From NCBI GenBank assembly GCA_964410965.1, contig CAYPIY010000013.1, positions 13,421 to 77,420 on the forward strand: DNA of 64,000 nt. The letters are read 5' to 3'. The notes beneath the pieces were generated by a model. The model searched no databases, was not told the origin of the DNA, and saw only the letters and a list, made by a program, of their open reading frames with translations. The DNA is from JBBIRG01 sp964410965. Lineage in GTDB: Bacteria > CLD3 > SB21 > JBBIRG01. This document shows positions 39,004 to 47,117 of this stretch, one piece after another (position 1 is the stretch's first letter; every line of letters starts with the position of its first letter). Made by a program: the position numbers and the translations under genes.

Positions 39004-39059
39004 TCAAAAATAATTATTAACAATCGAAGTCTCTTACTTTCCATCTCTGGAATTAACGT

Positions 39060-39071
39060 GGTATACTCTCC
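39060..39071 (-). other. 16S processing stem, 5' arm
   Basis: Leader partner of 37404-37415 (12 bp, perfect). Confidence 0.7.
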
Positions 39072-39287
39072 ATTTTATCAAAAAACTTTTGGCAGTGACT
39101 TGCGTACTTGCCTTTTTTTCAGAATCAAACCCTTTTTGCAAGGGTTTCTAATATAAACATTTTCTTTTCAGATTGCAAGTGTTTTTTTTGTTTTTTTATC
39201 TTTTTTTTATGTTTATGGTTCTGTTCACAACTTATTCACACTGCCCTTGCCGTCGTCACAATGTGGTATATTTCGCAAAGGGGTCAG

Positions 39288-39316
39288 TAGATAATAAAAA
39301 AATGTATTAATGTCAA
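39288..39316 (-). promoter_or_regulatory. rrn promoter
   Basis: On the minus strand: TTGACA (39316-39311), a 17-bp spacer and TATCTA (39293-39288). It gives a leader of about 280 nt before 16S. A boxA-like AGTTTTTTGAT lies further down in the leader near 39080. The remaining DNA up to 39613 holds no gene. Confidence 0.7.
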
Positions 39317-39613
39317 GAACTAAAACAGAATTTTTCAAACATTCCCGGAATAATAACCGTCAAATATTCCGATTTTCCTTTCCCGCGCCAGATCAACCGC
39401 GGTTTGCATTTTCATCATTCCGCTACAATATAAACCGTCCTTCGGCAGGCTATAAGAGGGAGCCGAGAAATCAATTTTTCCGTTTAAGTTCATCAAAAAG
39501 CAACTCCATGCTTTTCATCCTATTTCACGGATTAAGTTTTTTTCTTTTACTATTTGCATAAATTATCATAGATTTGTTTCCAAGCACCCGATAAATACAA
39601 AGAGGTTTAACGA

Positions 39614-40456
39614 ATGAACCGGCGAATCGACGATATACAAAGACAAATCGAACTGATATCGCTGATTGAATCGAAACCCGATCATTATTCTGAGGAGGAT
39701 CTGGCCGAACATCTTTGCGTCAGTCTGGCTACTTTACGCCGGGACATGAAAACACTCCGGGATATGGGAATCACCATCCGTTCCAGAAAAAGGACTTGCC
39801 GCGTTGACCTTACGCCGGATGACCTGAATTTTCTTATCACCACTTATTTTGCGTTCGGCAACCAGGAGCGGATCAAAAACCTGCCCATGATCCGGAAAAA
39901 ACTGAAACAACTGACCCTATCCTTTTTTATCCGGACCATGAAGGCGATCCAGGAAAAGAAACTGATGGAAATCGATTATAAATCAAAAAATCAGTCCGGA
40001 GGACACTGGCGGACCATTGCCCCTGTCTCATTTTATAACGCGGGAAAATCCCATTACCTGATAGGGCTTCACGGCGACATCCCCAAGATATTCACCATTG
40101 AACGCATCCGCGCTTTCAGAATACTCAGCGAACCATCAAACCTGAAATCCATTCCTTCCATGAACGACCTGTTCCGCTATTCTTGGGGTTCGTTTACCGG
40201 CGGTACGGTATCCGAAGTGAAATTACTGTTCAGCGAAACGTTTGAGGAATATATTGCCGATAAATACTGGCTTGAGGAGCAGTCAATCACTAAAACCGCG
40301 GACGGGATACTGGTCACCATGAAAGTCCGGTTGTCGAATGAATTCCTTGCCTGGCTCATGGGATGGGGAAATGCGGTAAAAATACTCGCTCCCGAAGAAC
40401 TAAAAGACCAGATTATACGGAAAACATCCGAAATACTGAATATGTACCAGCAGTAA
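39614..40456 (+). CDS. WYL-domain transcriptional regulator
   Basis: A 280-residue regulator. Residues 1-65 form an HTH (YSEEDLAEHLCVSLATLRRD, with the recognition helix 'SLATLRRDMKTLRDMG'). Residues about 115-200 are the WYL domain (IDYKSKN...RTIAPVSFYNAGKSHYLIG; here F-Y replaces the W-Y-L triad), and the rest is the WCX C-terminal extension. WYL proteins sense nucleic acids or nucleotides and often act in DNA-damage or defence settings. The gene is alone here; its targets are unknown. AGAGG precedes ATG 39614. Confidence 0.88.
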   Translation: MNRRIDDIQRQIELISLIESKPDHYSEEDLAEHLCVSLATLRRDMKTLRDMGITIRSRKRTCRVDLTPDDLNFLITTYFAFGNQERIKNLPMIRKKLKQLTLSFFIRTMKAIQEKKLMEIDYKSKNQSGGHWRTIAPVSFYNAGKSHYLIGLHGDIPKIFTIERIRAFRILSEPSNLKSIPSMNDLFRYSWGSFTGGTVSEVKLLFSETFEEYIADKYWLEEQSITKTADGILVTMKVRLSNEFLAWLMGWGNAVKILAPEELKDQIIRKTSEILNMYQQ

Positions 40457-40481
40457 TTGGCGTAAGTTGATCCGAAGGTTT

Positions 40482-41645
40482 TCAAAAACGCGCGTTGATA
40501 CCCGGAAGAATCCTGAACGGAACAGGATTGGATTCGACATAATTGATTACGCCGATTTGCAATCCCTTCAGCTCATTTGCCCAGTTAAATAATCCGATGG
40601 TGATGCCTTTCTGGCTTTTCCGGACCCGGTTGTAGCAGCCGATGCCGATGCCTTTCATTTCGTCGGTAAAAGTATACGTCAGGGCGGTATTCAAGCCTCT
40701 TATCATCCTGGATTTTGTCCTGTACGCCGTCAGGCTGATCCCGTTTACGGACGTTTCGGACTGAATGCTTCCCAGTGAAAACTGGATTCCGGTCACCGGT
40801 TCATCCGCAAAGATACCAATCCCCCCGAACGTGATCCCTTTCAGTCCTTCCATTCCGATCACGGCCAGTCCACCGAAATTGAATCCTTCCATCGTGCCTT
40901 CGGCAATCGCCGCCAGCCCTCCGATATTGATCCAGCAGGCCCTGCGTTGCGCGATCATTGCCAGTCCGCCGATATTGACGCCGCGGATGCTTTTTCCGCT
41001 GATTACCGCAAAACCGCCTACATTCAGGCCTGTTACATTTTTGCTCGAAATGACCGCCCCGCCGGAAGTATTTATGCCGGCGATTCCGCTGTCACTGACA
41101 ACCGCAAGTCCGCCGAAGTTGAGCCCCACGATGTTTTTTCTCGCGACCGAGGCAAGCCCGGCAATGTTCAGTCCGTGAAGACCATCCTGCCCGACCAGAG
41201 CCAGCCCGCCCACATTGATCCCCGTCATTTCCCTTTCGGTCACGGCGGCAATCCCGCCCAGTGTCAGCCCTGTCGAACTTCCGTTGGAAACCACAGCTGC
41301 TCCGCCAATCGTTACCCCGAACAGTCCCTGATCCGCAATCACCGCCGCGCCTCCCACATTCAAACCTCTGAGATGTCCTGCGGCTGCGCCGGCCAGGCCC
41401 AGGGATATCCCATTCACGGCTCCGGAAATTCTTTTTCCGGGAGACCATAACGACAAATTGAAACCGTTGACTGATTCCAGCGCGTTATCCCTCCAATTAA
41501 ACCTGAAACCGGTATGCCGTGCGGAGTTGCCGAAACAGACACCGACCTCACTGAATCCAAGATTAAAATGCGGATGCCGGTACTGGACCTGGTCCTGGGC
41601 AATAACCGATCCGGTCAGCAAGAGTAACAAAAATACATTTTTCAT
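40482..41645 (-). CDS. surface-repeat protein (LA_2272-like) of about 18-residue GLN-GG repeats
   Basis: A 387-residue protein with a signal peptide ending VIAQ. Residues about 75-300 are a dozen or more 18-21-residue repeats of the form 'G(L/I)N(V/I/F)GG(L/F)A(V/M)I', for example LTGINVGGLALVGQ-like, 'GLNIAGLASVARKNIV' and 'GLNFGGLAVVSDSGIA'. The C-terminus ends KGLQIGVINYVESNP and RILPGINARF. The pattern resembles the LA_2272 surface-repeat family and suggests an all-beta solenoid or barrel on the cell surface. The last residue Phe fits an outer-membrane protein. Function unknown. Confidence 0.75.
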   Translation of the reverse strand: MKNVFLLLLLTGSVIAQDQVQYRHPHFNLGFSEVGVCFGNSARHTGFRFNWRDNALESVNGFNLSLWSPGKRISGAVNGISLGLAGAAAGHLRGLNVGGAAVIADQGLFGVTIGGAAVVSNGSSTGLTLGGIAAVTEREMTGINVGGLALVGQDGLHGLNIAGLASVARKNIVGLNFGGLAVVSDSGIAGINTSGGAVISSKNVTGLNVGGFAVISGKSIRGVNIGGLAMIAQRRACWINIGGLAAIAEGTMEGFNFGGLAVIGMEGLKGITFGGIGIFADEPVTGIQFSLGSIQSETSVNGISLTAYRTKSRMIRGLNTALTYTFTDEMKGIGIGCYNRVRKSQKGITIGLFNWANELKGLQIGVINYVESNPVPFRILPGINARF

Positions 41646-41770
41646 AGTTCATTCCGTTTAATGTGATTAAGTCAATGCATTTATCTTAATTTGTTAGACA
41701 CAAAACTTCTTTTTTTGTTGCAGTACACTGGTCAGGCTCACAACTTTGCTACGTGTACTTAGTTTCTTGA

Positions 41771-41800
41771 GTTTCAAAAAAATATTTGGATGTTTGAAAC
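41771..41800. promoter_or_regulatory. second dyad upstream of arsR
   Basis: GTTTCAAA, 14 bp, TTTGAAAC: a perfect 8-bp inverted repeat whose right arm contains TTGAAA, a -35-like hexamer. It may be part of the promoter/operator or a chance dyad. Confidence 0.4.
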
Positions 41801-41802
41801 TT

Positions 41803-41829
41803 TTATCGTACATTTACGATATACGATAA
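41803..41829. promoter_or_regulatory. ArsR-type operator
   Basis: TTATCGTA, 11 bp, TACGATAA: a perfect 8-bp dyad, with a nested ATCGTACATTTACGAT. It lies directly upstream of the arsR ribosome site (AAGGAG, 41831-41836), at the expected autorepression position, overlapping the likely -10. Confidence 0.65.
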
Positions 41830-41842
41830 AAAGGAGTCCTTT

Positions 41843-42166
41843 ATGACGAAAACCAAAAACTCAACCGAAGAACCTGAAATTGATGAACTCTCTGCCTTTG
41901 CCAGGGCGCTGTCCCATCCGGTAAGGCTTAAGATACTGCAAATCCTGAATGAAAAAAACGCCTGCATTTGCAATGACCTGGTGATACGCCTGCCTGTGGC
42001 GCAGTCCACCGTGTCCCAGCATTTGAAAGAACTCAGGAAAGCCGGTTTGATTCAGGGCGAGATTGACGGACCTAGAGTTTGCTATTGCCTCAATCCTAAC
42101 CGCATTTCTGAACTGAAAGATTTATTCACAAATTTCTTTAATACTTTTAAGGACTCATCAAAATGA
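41843..42166 (+). CDS. arsR: ArsR-family metal-responsive repressor
   Basis: A 107-residue ArsR/SmtB winged-helix repressor that releases its operator when As(III) or a similar metalloid binds. It has ARALSHPVRLKILQIL, the metal-type pair ACICNDL (two Cys two apart in alpha-3, the classical arsenic site of this branch) and the recognition helix VAQSTVSQHLKELRKAGLI. AAGGAG is 7 nt before ATG 41843. The next gene starts in its stop (ATGA). The operator described above supports autoregulation. Confidence 0.93.
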   Translation: MTKTKNSTEEPEIDELSAFARALSHPVRLKILQILNEKNACICNDLVIRLPVAQSTVSQHLKELRKAGLIQGEIDGPRVCYCLNPNRISELKDLFTNFFNTFKDSSK

Positions 42167-42930
42167 TCGAAAATGAACGATTAAAGCAACTCGTAAAGAC
42201 CGAGTACAGCCAGATCGCGAACACTTCATGCGGATGCTGCCCTTCCGGTGATTTTGTGATTTATGACTCCGCGGAATACCAGGCGCAGGCCGGATACCTG
42301 AACTCTGCGGATATGGGTCTCAGCTGCGGGTGCCCCGTCCCGCTGGCCGGAATAAAACAGGGTCAGACAGTAGTGGATCTTGGATGCGGAGGCGGCCTTG
42401 ACGCATTCATCGCGGCAAAACAGACCGGACCTCAGGGAAAAATCATCGGCATTGATTTTACGCCCGCCATGATCGAAAAGGCTGAACAAAACCGGATCAA
42501 ACTGGGCATGGATCATGTCATGTTTATCCTGTCGGACATCGAAAATCTTGCGGTTGAATCCGGTACCGCCGACGTTGTGATCAGCAATTGCGTGTTGAAT
42601 CTGGTCCCCGACAAAACCCGGGCCTTTAGGGAAATTCACCGCATTTTAAAGTCCGGTGGAAGTTTCTGCATATCCGATATGACCACCGACCGGCCATGGC
42701 CCGACAGTCTGAAAAATCACCCGGCCCTTTACAGTTCCTGCCTTTCCGGTGCGATCCCTGAAAAGGATTTAATGGAAATTATTCATAAGTCCGGATTCAG
42801 CGCAACGGAAATTCTAAGCCGGAAGAAAATCTCCAAACCTGATGAATGGACCGGACAAAACTTAACCCCCGAGGAAAAAAACGGTATCCCTGAAATTTAC
42901 AGCATAACGGTCAGGGCCACGAAAGGATAA
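42163..42930 (+). CDS. arsM: arsenite S-adenosylmethionine methyltransferase
   Basis: A 255-residue ArsM that methylates As(III), giving volatile or less toxic methylarsenicals. The SAM site is VDLGCGGGLDAFIAA and DMTT-like SDMTTD. The catalytic and substrate cysteines appear as SCGCP near residue 50, SNCVLNLVPDK, and the C-terminal SSCLSGAIP, consistent with the three conserved Cys of ArsM. A further pair CGCCPSG lies near the N-terminus. It overlaps arsR by 4 bp and is followed by a second methyltransferase 2 bp on. Confidence 0.93.
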   Translation: MIENERLKQLVKTEYSQIANTSCGCCPSGDFVIYDSAEYQAQAGYLNSADMGLSCGCPVPLAGIKQGQTVVDLGCGGGLDAFIAAKQTGPQGKIIGIDFTPAMIEKAEQNRIKLGMDHVMFILSDIENLAVESGTADVVISNCVLNLVPDKTRAFREIHRILKSGGSFCISDMTTDRPWPDSLKNHPALYSSCLSGAIPEKDLMEIIHKSGFSATEILSRKKISKPDEWTGQNLTPEEKNGIPEIYSITVRATKG

Positions 42931-42932
42931 AA

Positions 42933-43556
42933 ATGAACAGTACAACCTATTTCAATATTATCGCCTCGCAGTGGGATGCCATGAGGAAGGGATTTTTCTC
43001 CGAAGAGGTACGTGAAAAAGCCATTCAATCCTTGTGTTTGAAGGAGGGCCGGACTGCCGCAGATATCGGGGCGGGTACGGGATTCATGACTGAAGGACTT
43101 CTACGGCTCGGTTTATCCGTCATCGCCGTGGATCAGTCTGAGGATATGCTGAAACAGCTGAAAAAAAAATTCCCGGACGGCCATCTGGAATGCCGTGAAG
43201 GAACTGCCGGTCATTTACCCATACCGGACGGAACCGCGGATTACGCTTTCGCGAACATGTACCTTCATCACGTCGAAGATCCGCTCATTGCGATCCGGGA
43301 AATGACCCGGATCCTTAAGCCGGGCGGACGGCTTGCCATAACCGATCTCGAATCGCATCATCATAAATTTCTGCTGACTGAACAGCACGACCGGTGGCCG
43401 GGTTTTGATTTACGGTCTGTCCGGACTTGGCTCTCCCGCGCAGGTCTTGATCAAGTCAAAGCCGAACTCATCGATGAGTCCTGCTGCAGTACATCCTCGT
43501 GCGGGTGTGAAAAAGCAAAGATCCATATATGGCTTGCAACCGGTGTTAAACCGTGA
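42933..43556 (+). CDS. class I methyltransferase with Cys-rich tail, arsenic-operon associated
   Basis: A 207-residue class I SAM methyltransferase (motif I DIGAGTGFMTEGL, post-I VIAVDQSEDML, motif II-like ADYAFANMYLHHVEDP and IKPGG-like LKPGGRLAITDLE). The C-terminus has DESCCSTSSCGCEKAKI, a dense Cys cluster that suggests metalloid or metal binding. It is the third gene of the arsR-arsM operon. Similar genes accompany arsM in other bacteria, but the substrate is not known to me; a role in metalloid handling is inferred from context and Cys content. Confidence 0.85.
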   Translation: MNSTTYFNIIASQWDAMRKGFFSEEVREKAIQSLCLKEGRTAADIGAGTGFMTEGLLRLGLSVIAVDQSEDMLKQLKKKFPDGHLECREGTAGHLPIPDGTADYAFANMYLHHVEDPLIAIREMTRILKPGGRLAITDLESHHHKFLLTEQHDRWPGFDLRSVRTWLSRAGLDQVKAELIDESCCSTSSCGCEKAKIHIWLATGVKP

Positions 43557-43781
43557 ACCGAACATCAGGCCCCGAGGCGGAACGATTTCAGATAAACGCG
43601 ATTCTCTCCTTACGTCTCCAACGGAGAATCCCCATGGCCAGCGACACCCCTGTTTGATATGTAAAAATGTTAATGATTTTTTATCGTCTGTTTCAGGCCA
43701 ATCCGGTGAATGCCCGATTTTATTCATCGTCCGGTTTCATTTGATTTCTACCGCATTACATGTTCCGTCCTGCAAAGCGTA

Positions 43782-44417
43782 TCAGAAATTCATGTGAAAA
43801 CCGATCTGAAGATTATCAAAATTTTTTCTCTGGCCCAGGCTGTTCGGGAAACGAAGGACCTGAAACCGGACGTCCATTCCGTACCCTGTTTGTCCGGGCT
43901 TGCCGAAATCGGCTCCAATGCCTGCGACGGCGGTTGGAGTGTACTGTGACCGGTCATGGTCGGCGGGCAGCTGGCTCTTTTTAAGGTCGCCGCTTATATA
44001 ATACCCGTAGACTCCTCCGGCACCGGCAGCAACAAACGGCCTGAACGTGTTGGTCATGCTTTCCGGAAACAGTCGCCTCTTGACCGTCAGGATGGCCGGC
44101 AGGATCAGAATGTTTTCCGCGTTCAGAGTCCGTCCCCAGTAATCCACAATTTCATTCTTGCCTTTCACCCAGAACATGTCCAGCGACAGCGCAAGATGGG
44201 TGTAGGATGCGATTTTCCTGTTATACACTCCACCAAGCAGGAATCCGTCCGAGGAAATCTGGAGATTGAAACCCCAGAAATGACGGATCTTCTCGTCCCC
44301 GCTCTGATACACATCATCCGTATCCTGGTCATGGATGATCGAGTCATCCGTTTCTTCCTGGGCGCTGACCGCGGATACGCATACGAAAAGGCTGAAGAGA
44401 ATTCGTCGGATTAACAT
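43782..44417 (-). CDS. outer-membrane beta-barrel protein, unrecognised
   Basis: A 211-residue exported protein. A signal peptide ends AVSAQ. After an acidic stretch (EETDDSIIHDQDTDD) alternating hydrophobic strands follow, for example 'WGFNLQISSDGFLLGGVYNR', FRPFVAAGAGGVYGYYI and the closing 'NLQIGFHMNF' ending in Phe. This is the pattern of a small eight-stranded outer-membrane barrel. It is the last gene of the minus-strand block. Function unknown. Confidence 0.7.
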   Translation of the reverse strand: MLIRRILFSLFVCVSAVSAQEETDDSIIHDQDTDDVYQSGDEKIRHFWGFNLQISSDGFLLGGVYNRKIASYTHLALSLDMFWVKGKNEIVDYWGRTLNAENILILPAILTVKRRLFPESMTNTFRPFVAAGAGGVYGYYISGDLKKSQLPADHDRSQYTPTAVAGIGADFGKPGQTGYGMDVRFQVLRFPNSLGQRKNFDNLQIGFHMNF

Positions 44418-44438
44418 GACAAACCTTTCGGCATAGAA

Positions 44439-44897
44439 TTAGACTTTATGTAAGACTTTCACGATCTTGACTTCGGTGCCCGAACTGTTCGTGTGAAACT
44501 GAACATCATCCATCAGTGACCGCAGGATGAAAATGCCCCGTCCCGTTTCCTTAAGCAGGTTGTCGGGATCCAGCGGGTTTCCCAGTTCCGTCGGATTGAA
44601 ACCGCGCCCTTCATCCTTGATATAGATCATCAGAGTGTCCTGATCGCAGTAAAAGCTGACCGTAACGGATTTTTCGTAATCAAGCTTATTTCCGTGGATG
44701 ATCGCGTTGTTGGCGACTTCGGTAATGGCGATCGCGATATTGTCCCGGTCATCTTCCGTGAGATGCAGCTGCTCGGAGATGTCTTCCGTCATCTTCTCGA
44801 TCTGGCCAAGGCTCTCCAGAAGACTGGGCACGACGATCTGGTAATCCGCAGGTCGCGACTGGTCAAAGGAGATGTAGGGATTTTTTTTCACGGACAT
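44439..44897 (-). CDS. RsbW-like anti-sigma-factor kinase (HATPase_c_2)
   Basis: A 152-residue GHKL ATPase of the RsbW/SpoIIAB type. N box ITEVANNAIIHGNK (N of ATP/Mg binding), G1 box IKDEGRGFNPTEL and G2 box GRGIFILRSLMDDV are present. These proteins bind sigma factors or act as switch kinases and phosphorylate a STAS antagonist. A STAS protein is encoded 5.5 kb upstream in the same block (50461-50805). The Sec-containing gene, upp and two histidine kinases lie between. Which sigma factor it controls is not visible. Confidence 0.88.
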   Translation of the reverse strand: MSVKKNPYISFDQSRPADYQIVVPSLLESLGQIEKMTEDISEQLHLTEDDRDNIAIAITEVANNAIIHGNKLDYEKSVTVSFYCDQDTLMIYIKDEGRGFNPTELGNPLDPDNLLKETGRGIFILRSLMDDVQFHTNSSGTEVKIVKVLHKV

Positions 44898-44900
44898 TTC

Positions 44901-45557
44901 TTATTTGGTTCCGTATAACCGGTCGCCGGCGTCACCCAGTCCCGGGACAATATACCCCTTGCCGTTCAGCTGGCGGTCGATGCTGGCAGTATAAATCGGC
45001 ACATCCGGATGATCTTTCTGCATCCGCTGAATGCCTTCCGGAGCGGACACAAGGGAAAGCCATTTGATGGATTTCGCTCCGTGTTTTTTCAAAAGAGTGA
45101 CGGAAGCGGAGGAACTCCCGCCGGTCGCCAGCATCGGGTCGAGGATGATGACCCATGCCTTGTCAATGATAGACGGGAATTTCGCGTAATACTCGACCGG
45201 TTCCAGTGTCTCTTCATTCCGGTACAGCCCGATATGCCCGACCCTCGCGTTGGGGATCAGGTCCAGCGCCCCGTCCAGCATGCCCAGTCCCGCGCGCAGA
45301 ATGGGAACCAGCACCACCTGGCTTGCAAGGATCTTGGACGTCGTTTTTTCAATCGGGGTTTCCACGGACACTTCAACCGTTTCAAGATCCTCGGTGATCT
45401 CAAACAGCATCAGCGCAGTCACCTCGCTGAGCAGTTTCCGGAATTCGCGGTGCGATGTGTTTTTATCGCGCAGATAGGTCAGCTTCTGGTGCACGAGGGG
45501 GTGCGTAATCACATGAATGTTCGGATTGTTCATCAAGGTGGTTATGGTTTTCATCAT
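44901..45557 (-). CDS. upp: uracil phosphoribosyltransferase
   Basis: A 218-residue UPRT making UMP from uracil and PRPP for pyrimidine salvage. The PRPP loop is VIILDPMLATGGSSSASV, with upstream VPILRAGLGMLDG and VGHIGLYRNEETLEP, and the C-terminal PGLGDAGDRLYGTK uracil-binding tail. Length is normal. It starts 7 nt after the selenoprotein gene (read on the minus strand) and ends 3 nt before the RsbW-like gene, so it sits mid-operon. Confidence 0.96.
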   Translation of the reverse strand: MMKTITTLMNNPNIHVITHPLVHQKLTYLRDKNTSHREFRKLLSEVTALMLFEITEDLETVEVSVETPIEKTTSKILASQVVLVPILRAGLGMLDGALDLIPNARVGHIGLYRNEETLEPVEYYAKFPSIIDKAWVIILDPMLATGGSSSASVTLLKKHGAKSIKWLSLVSAPEGIQRMQKDHPDVPIYTASIDRQLNGKGYIVPGLGDAGDRLYGTK

Positions 45558-45564
45558 GGGTCAA

Positions 45565-46095
45565 TCATCGGGTTATGTCAACTTTCAGGGCGTTATTAAA
45601 ACGATTAAAATAGCAAAATAATCCAATCACACAAGTGATTTCAACAATTGCCTCATCTGAAAAGGATTCCCGGAGAGCGTTGAAAAAACTGTCCGGGATT
45701 CCGTGAGAATCGAGACTGACCATTTCCGCGTACCGGAGGGCAAGGATTTCTTTTTCATCAAACAATCCTTCGTTTTCCCGCAGGTTTTTCATGCCCTCAA
45801 TCTGATCATCCGACACACCGAACCGTTTTGCCAAAACGGTATGCGAAGCCAGTCAGTATCCGCAGAGGTGAAGCTGCGAAACCCTTACAGCGATCATTTC
45901 CTTGAGTCTGACGCCGACCTTTCCCGGTACCATGACGCGTTTGAAATAATCGTACGTCGAGATCATCAGCGAGGGTGCGTGAGCGAGAGTCCGGAACATG
46001 TTCGGAACATTGCCGCGGGCTTTCTGAAACTCATCATAAACGCGCTGTACGTCTTCGCTTACATCGTTTCGTTCCAAACGGCTGAGCCGGCCCAT
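45565..46095 (-). CDS. AhpD/carboxymuconolactone-decarboxylase-like selenoprotein (TGA as Sec)
   Basis: The gene spans an in-frame TGA at 45855-45853. Reading it as Sec gives 176 residues with no other interruption. The first 80 residues run from MGRLSRLERN to 'RLKEMIAVRVSQLHLCGY', then U81, then LASHTVLAKRFGVSDDQIE and a C-terminal IGLFCYFNRFNNALKVDITR. CMD/AhpD proteins carry a redox CxxC followed by H three residues on. Here it reads C78-G-Y-U81-L-A-S-H, so Sec replaces the second Cys. Such proteins reduce peroxides or disulfides as thiol-disulfide adaptors. A hairpin with SECIS geometry starts 12 nt after the TGA. Start: ATG with GAAAGGAT 7-8 nt upstream, 4 nt after the CofG-like stop. 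The rival reading is an inactivating point mutation. Sec-machinery genes are not in the window. Confidence 0.78.
45822..45840 (-). promoter_or_regulatory. candidate bacterial SECIS hairpin
   Basis: On the minus strand ACCGTTTT-GGC-AAAACGGT: an 8-bp perfect stem with a GGC loop, beginning 12 nt after the TGA. Known bacterial SECIS elements are stem-loops 11-16 nt or slightly further downstream of UGA with G in the first loop positions. It also codes for part of the protein, as it must. Confidence 0.65.
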
Positions 46096-46099
46096 ACAC

Positions 46100-47083
46100 T
46101 TATCCTTTCTTCCGGTAATATGCGTAGTCCTGCTTGGTCAGCCATTCCTGGCAGACCGACCACAGTTTATCGGATCTCTGAAGCATCGCAAAAGAGTCCG
46201 GAAAAGCAGGAAACCGGGGCCGGATCGATAAATCCCTACGGGCGAGCGATTTGCCGATTTCGGCGATCTTCGGGTAATCCCGTTCCCAGTCAATCCCGTC
46301 CTTTCCCTCAAAAACACGGCCGATATCGTCGATACCTTCCCGGACGGCCTCAATCCAGTAAGGGGGGGAGGTGACGGGGACACTTACCGCTACACCGGGC
46401 AGGCTTGATTTCGTATGCCGGACCAGGACCGACAAATCCTCGAACCGGAATTCCCTGGAAAAGGCTCCTGTACCGAATTGCGCAAACTGCAGGGATACGG
46501 ACTGAATATGCCGGTATTTGCCGTGGAGTTCGGCAATCACGTCAACGGCCGCCGTCAGGTCCTGGAACGATTCCCCGATTCCGATGAGGACTCCGGTGTG
46601 AACCGGAATCTGCAAAAGTCCCGCGTCGGATATGGATTCGACTTTCGCGTCGACGCTTTTTCCGGGCTGAACCGACTTCGCAAGCCCTGTATTCACGTTC
46701 TCCAGAAGGATGGTCACCGACGCGACGGCAGGGGAAACCGTTTCCAACTCCGACAGCGTCAGCGGTCCGACATCCAGTGACGGTAATAAATGATTTTCAA
46801 GGACCAGATGACCGATATCACGGAGATAATGAGCAAACGTAGCGTAACCCTGATCCTCCCACTGGCTCCTGACTGACGGGATCCTGTCCAGGGACTGTCC
46901 GGCCTCGATCAGAACCTCCATAATGCCCGTATTGTAAAACTTGCGGATGGAGATTTCCATTTCATCGAATGTCAGGACATGATCGTCGTCCTGCCTGAAT
47001 GTGCAGTACCGGCATTGCGCCCCGCAGGCGCGCGTGACGGGAATCATAAGGCTGTGAAGATACGTTAAGGTGTGCGCGGGCAT
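46100..47083 (-). CDS. CofG-like radical SAM enzyme
   Basis: A 327-residue radical SAM protein resembling CofG (7,8-didemethyl-8-hydroxy-5-deazariboflavin synthase, with CofH, in F420 chromophore synthesis). The cluster motif is CGAQCRYC (C20, C24, C27) and the context SLMIPVTRACGAQCRYCTF matches CofG. Further family landmarks are AHYLRDIGHLVLENHLLPSL, DAGLLQIPVHTGVLIGIGES and ELHGKYRHIQSV. It is slightly shorter than usual CofG and the C-terminal part diverges. No cofH, cofC, cofD or cofE is in the window. It lies 4 nt upstream of the selenoprotein gene. F420 synthesis is possible; another substrate is equally possible. Confidence 0.85.
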   Translation of the reverse strand: MPAHTLTYLHSLMIPVTRACGAQCRYCTFRQDDDHVLTFDEMEISIRKFYNTGIMEVLIEAGQSLDRIPSVRSQWEDQGYATFAHYLRDIGHLVLENHLLPSLDVGPLTLSELETVSPAVASVTILLENVNTGLAKSVQPGKSVDAKVESISDAGLLQIPVHTGVLIGIGESFQDLTAAVDVIAELHGKYRHIQSVSLQFAQFGTGAFSREFRFEDLSVLVRHTKSSLPGVAVSVPVTSPPYWIEAVREGIDDIGRVFEGKDGIDWERDYPKIAEIGKSLARRDLSIRPRFPAFPDSFAMLQRSDKLWSVCQEWLTKQDYAYYRKKG

Positions 47084-47117
47084 GATGGTGCTTCCGTTCT
47101 GACTGTGTGGTTTGTTT

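Noticed and set aside
39080..39200. T-rich segments in the 16S leader as terminators
   Set aside because: No stable stem precedes the T runs in either direction; they are simply AT-rich leader.
45565..45834. Treating this frame as a separate gene starting at TTG
   Set aside because: It is in phase with the upstream frame, lacks a ribosome site, and begins inside the conserved CMD fold; read-through of TGA explains it better.
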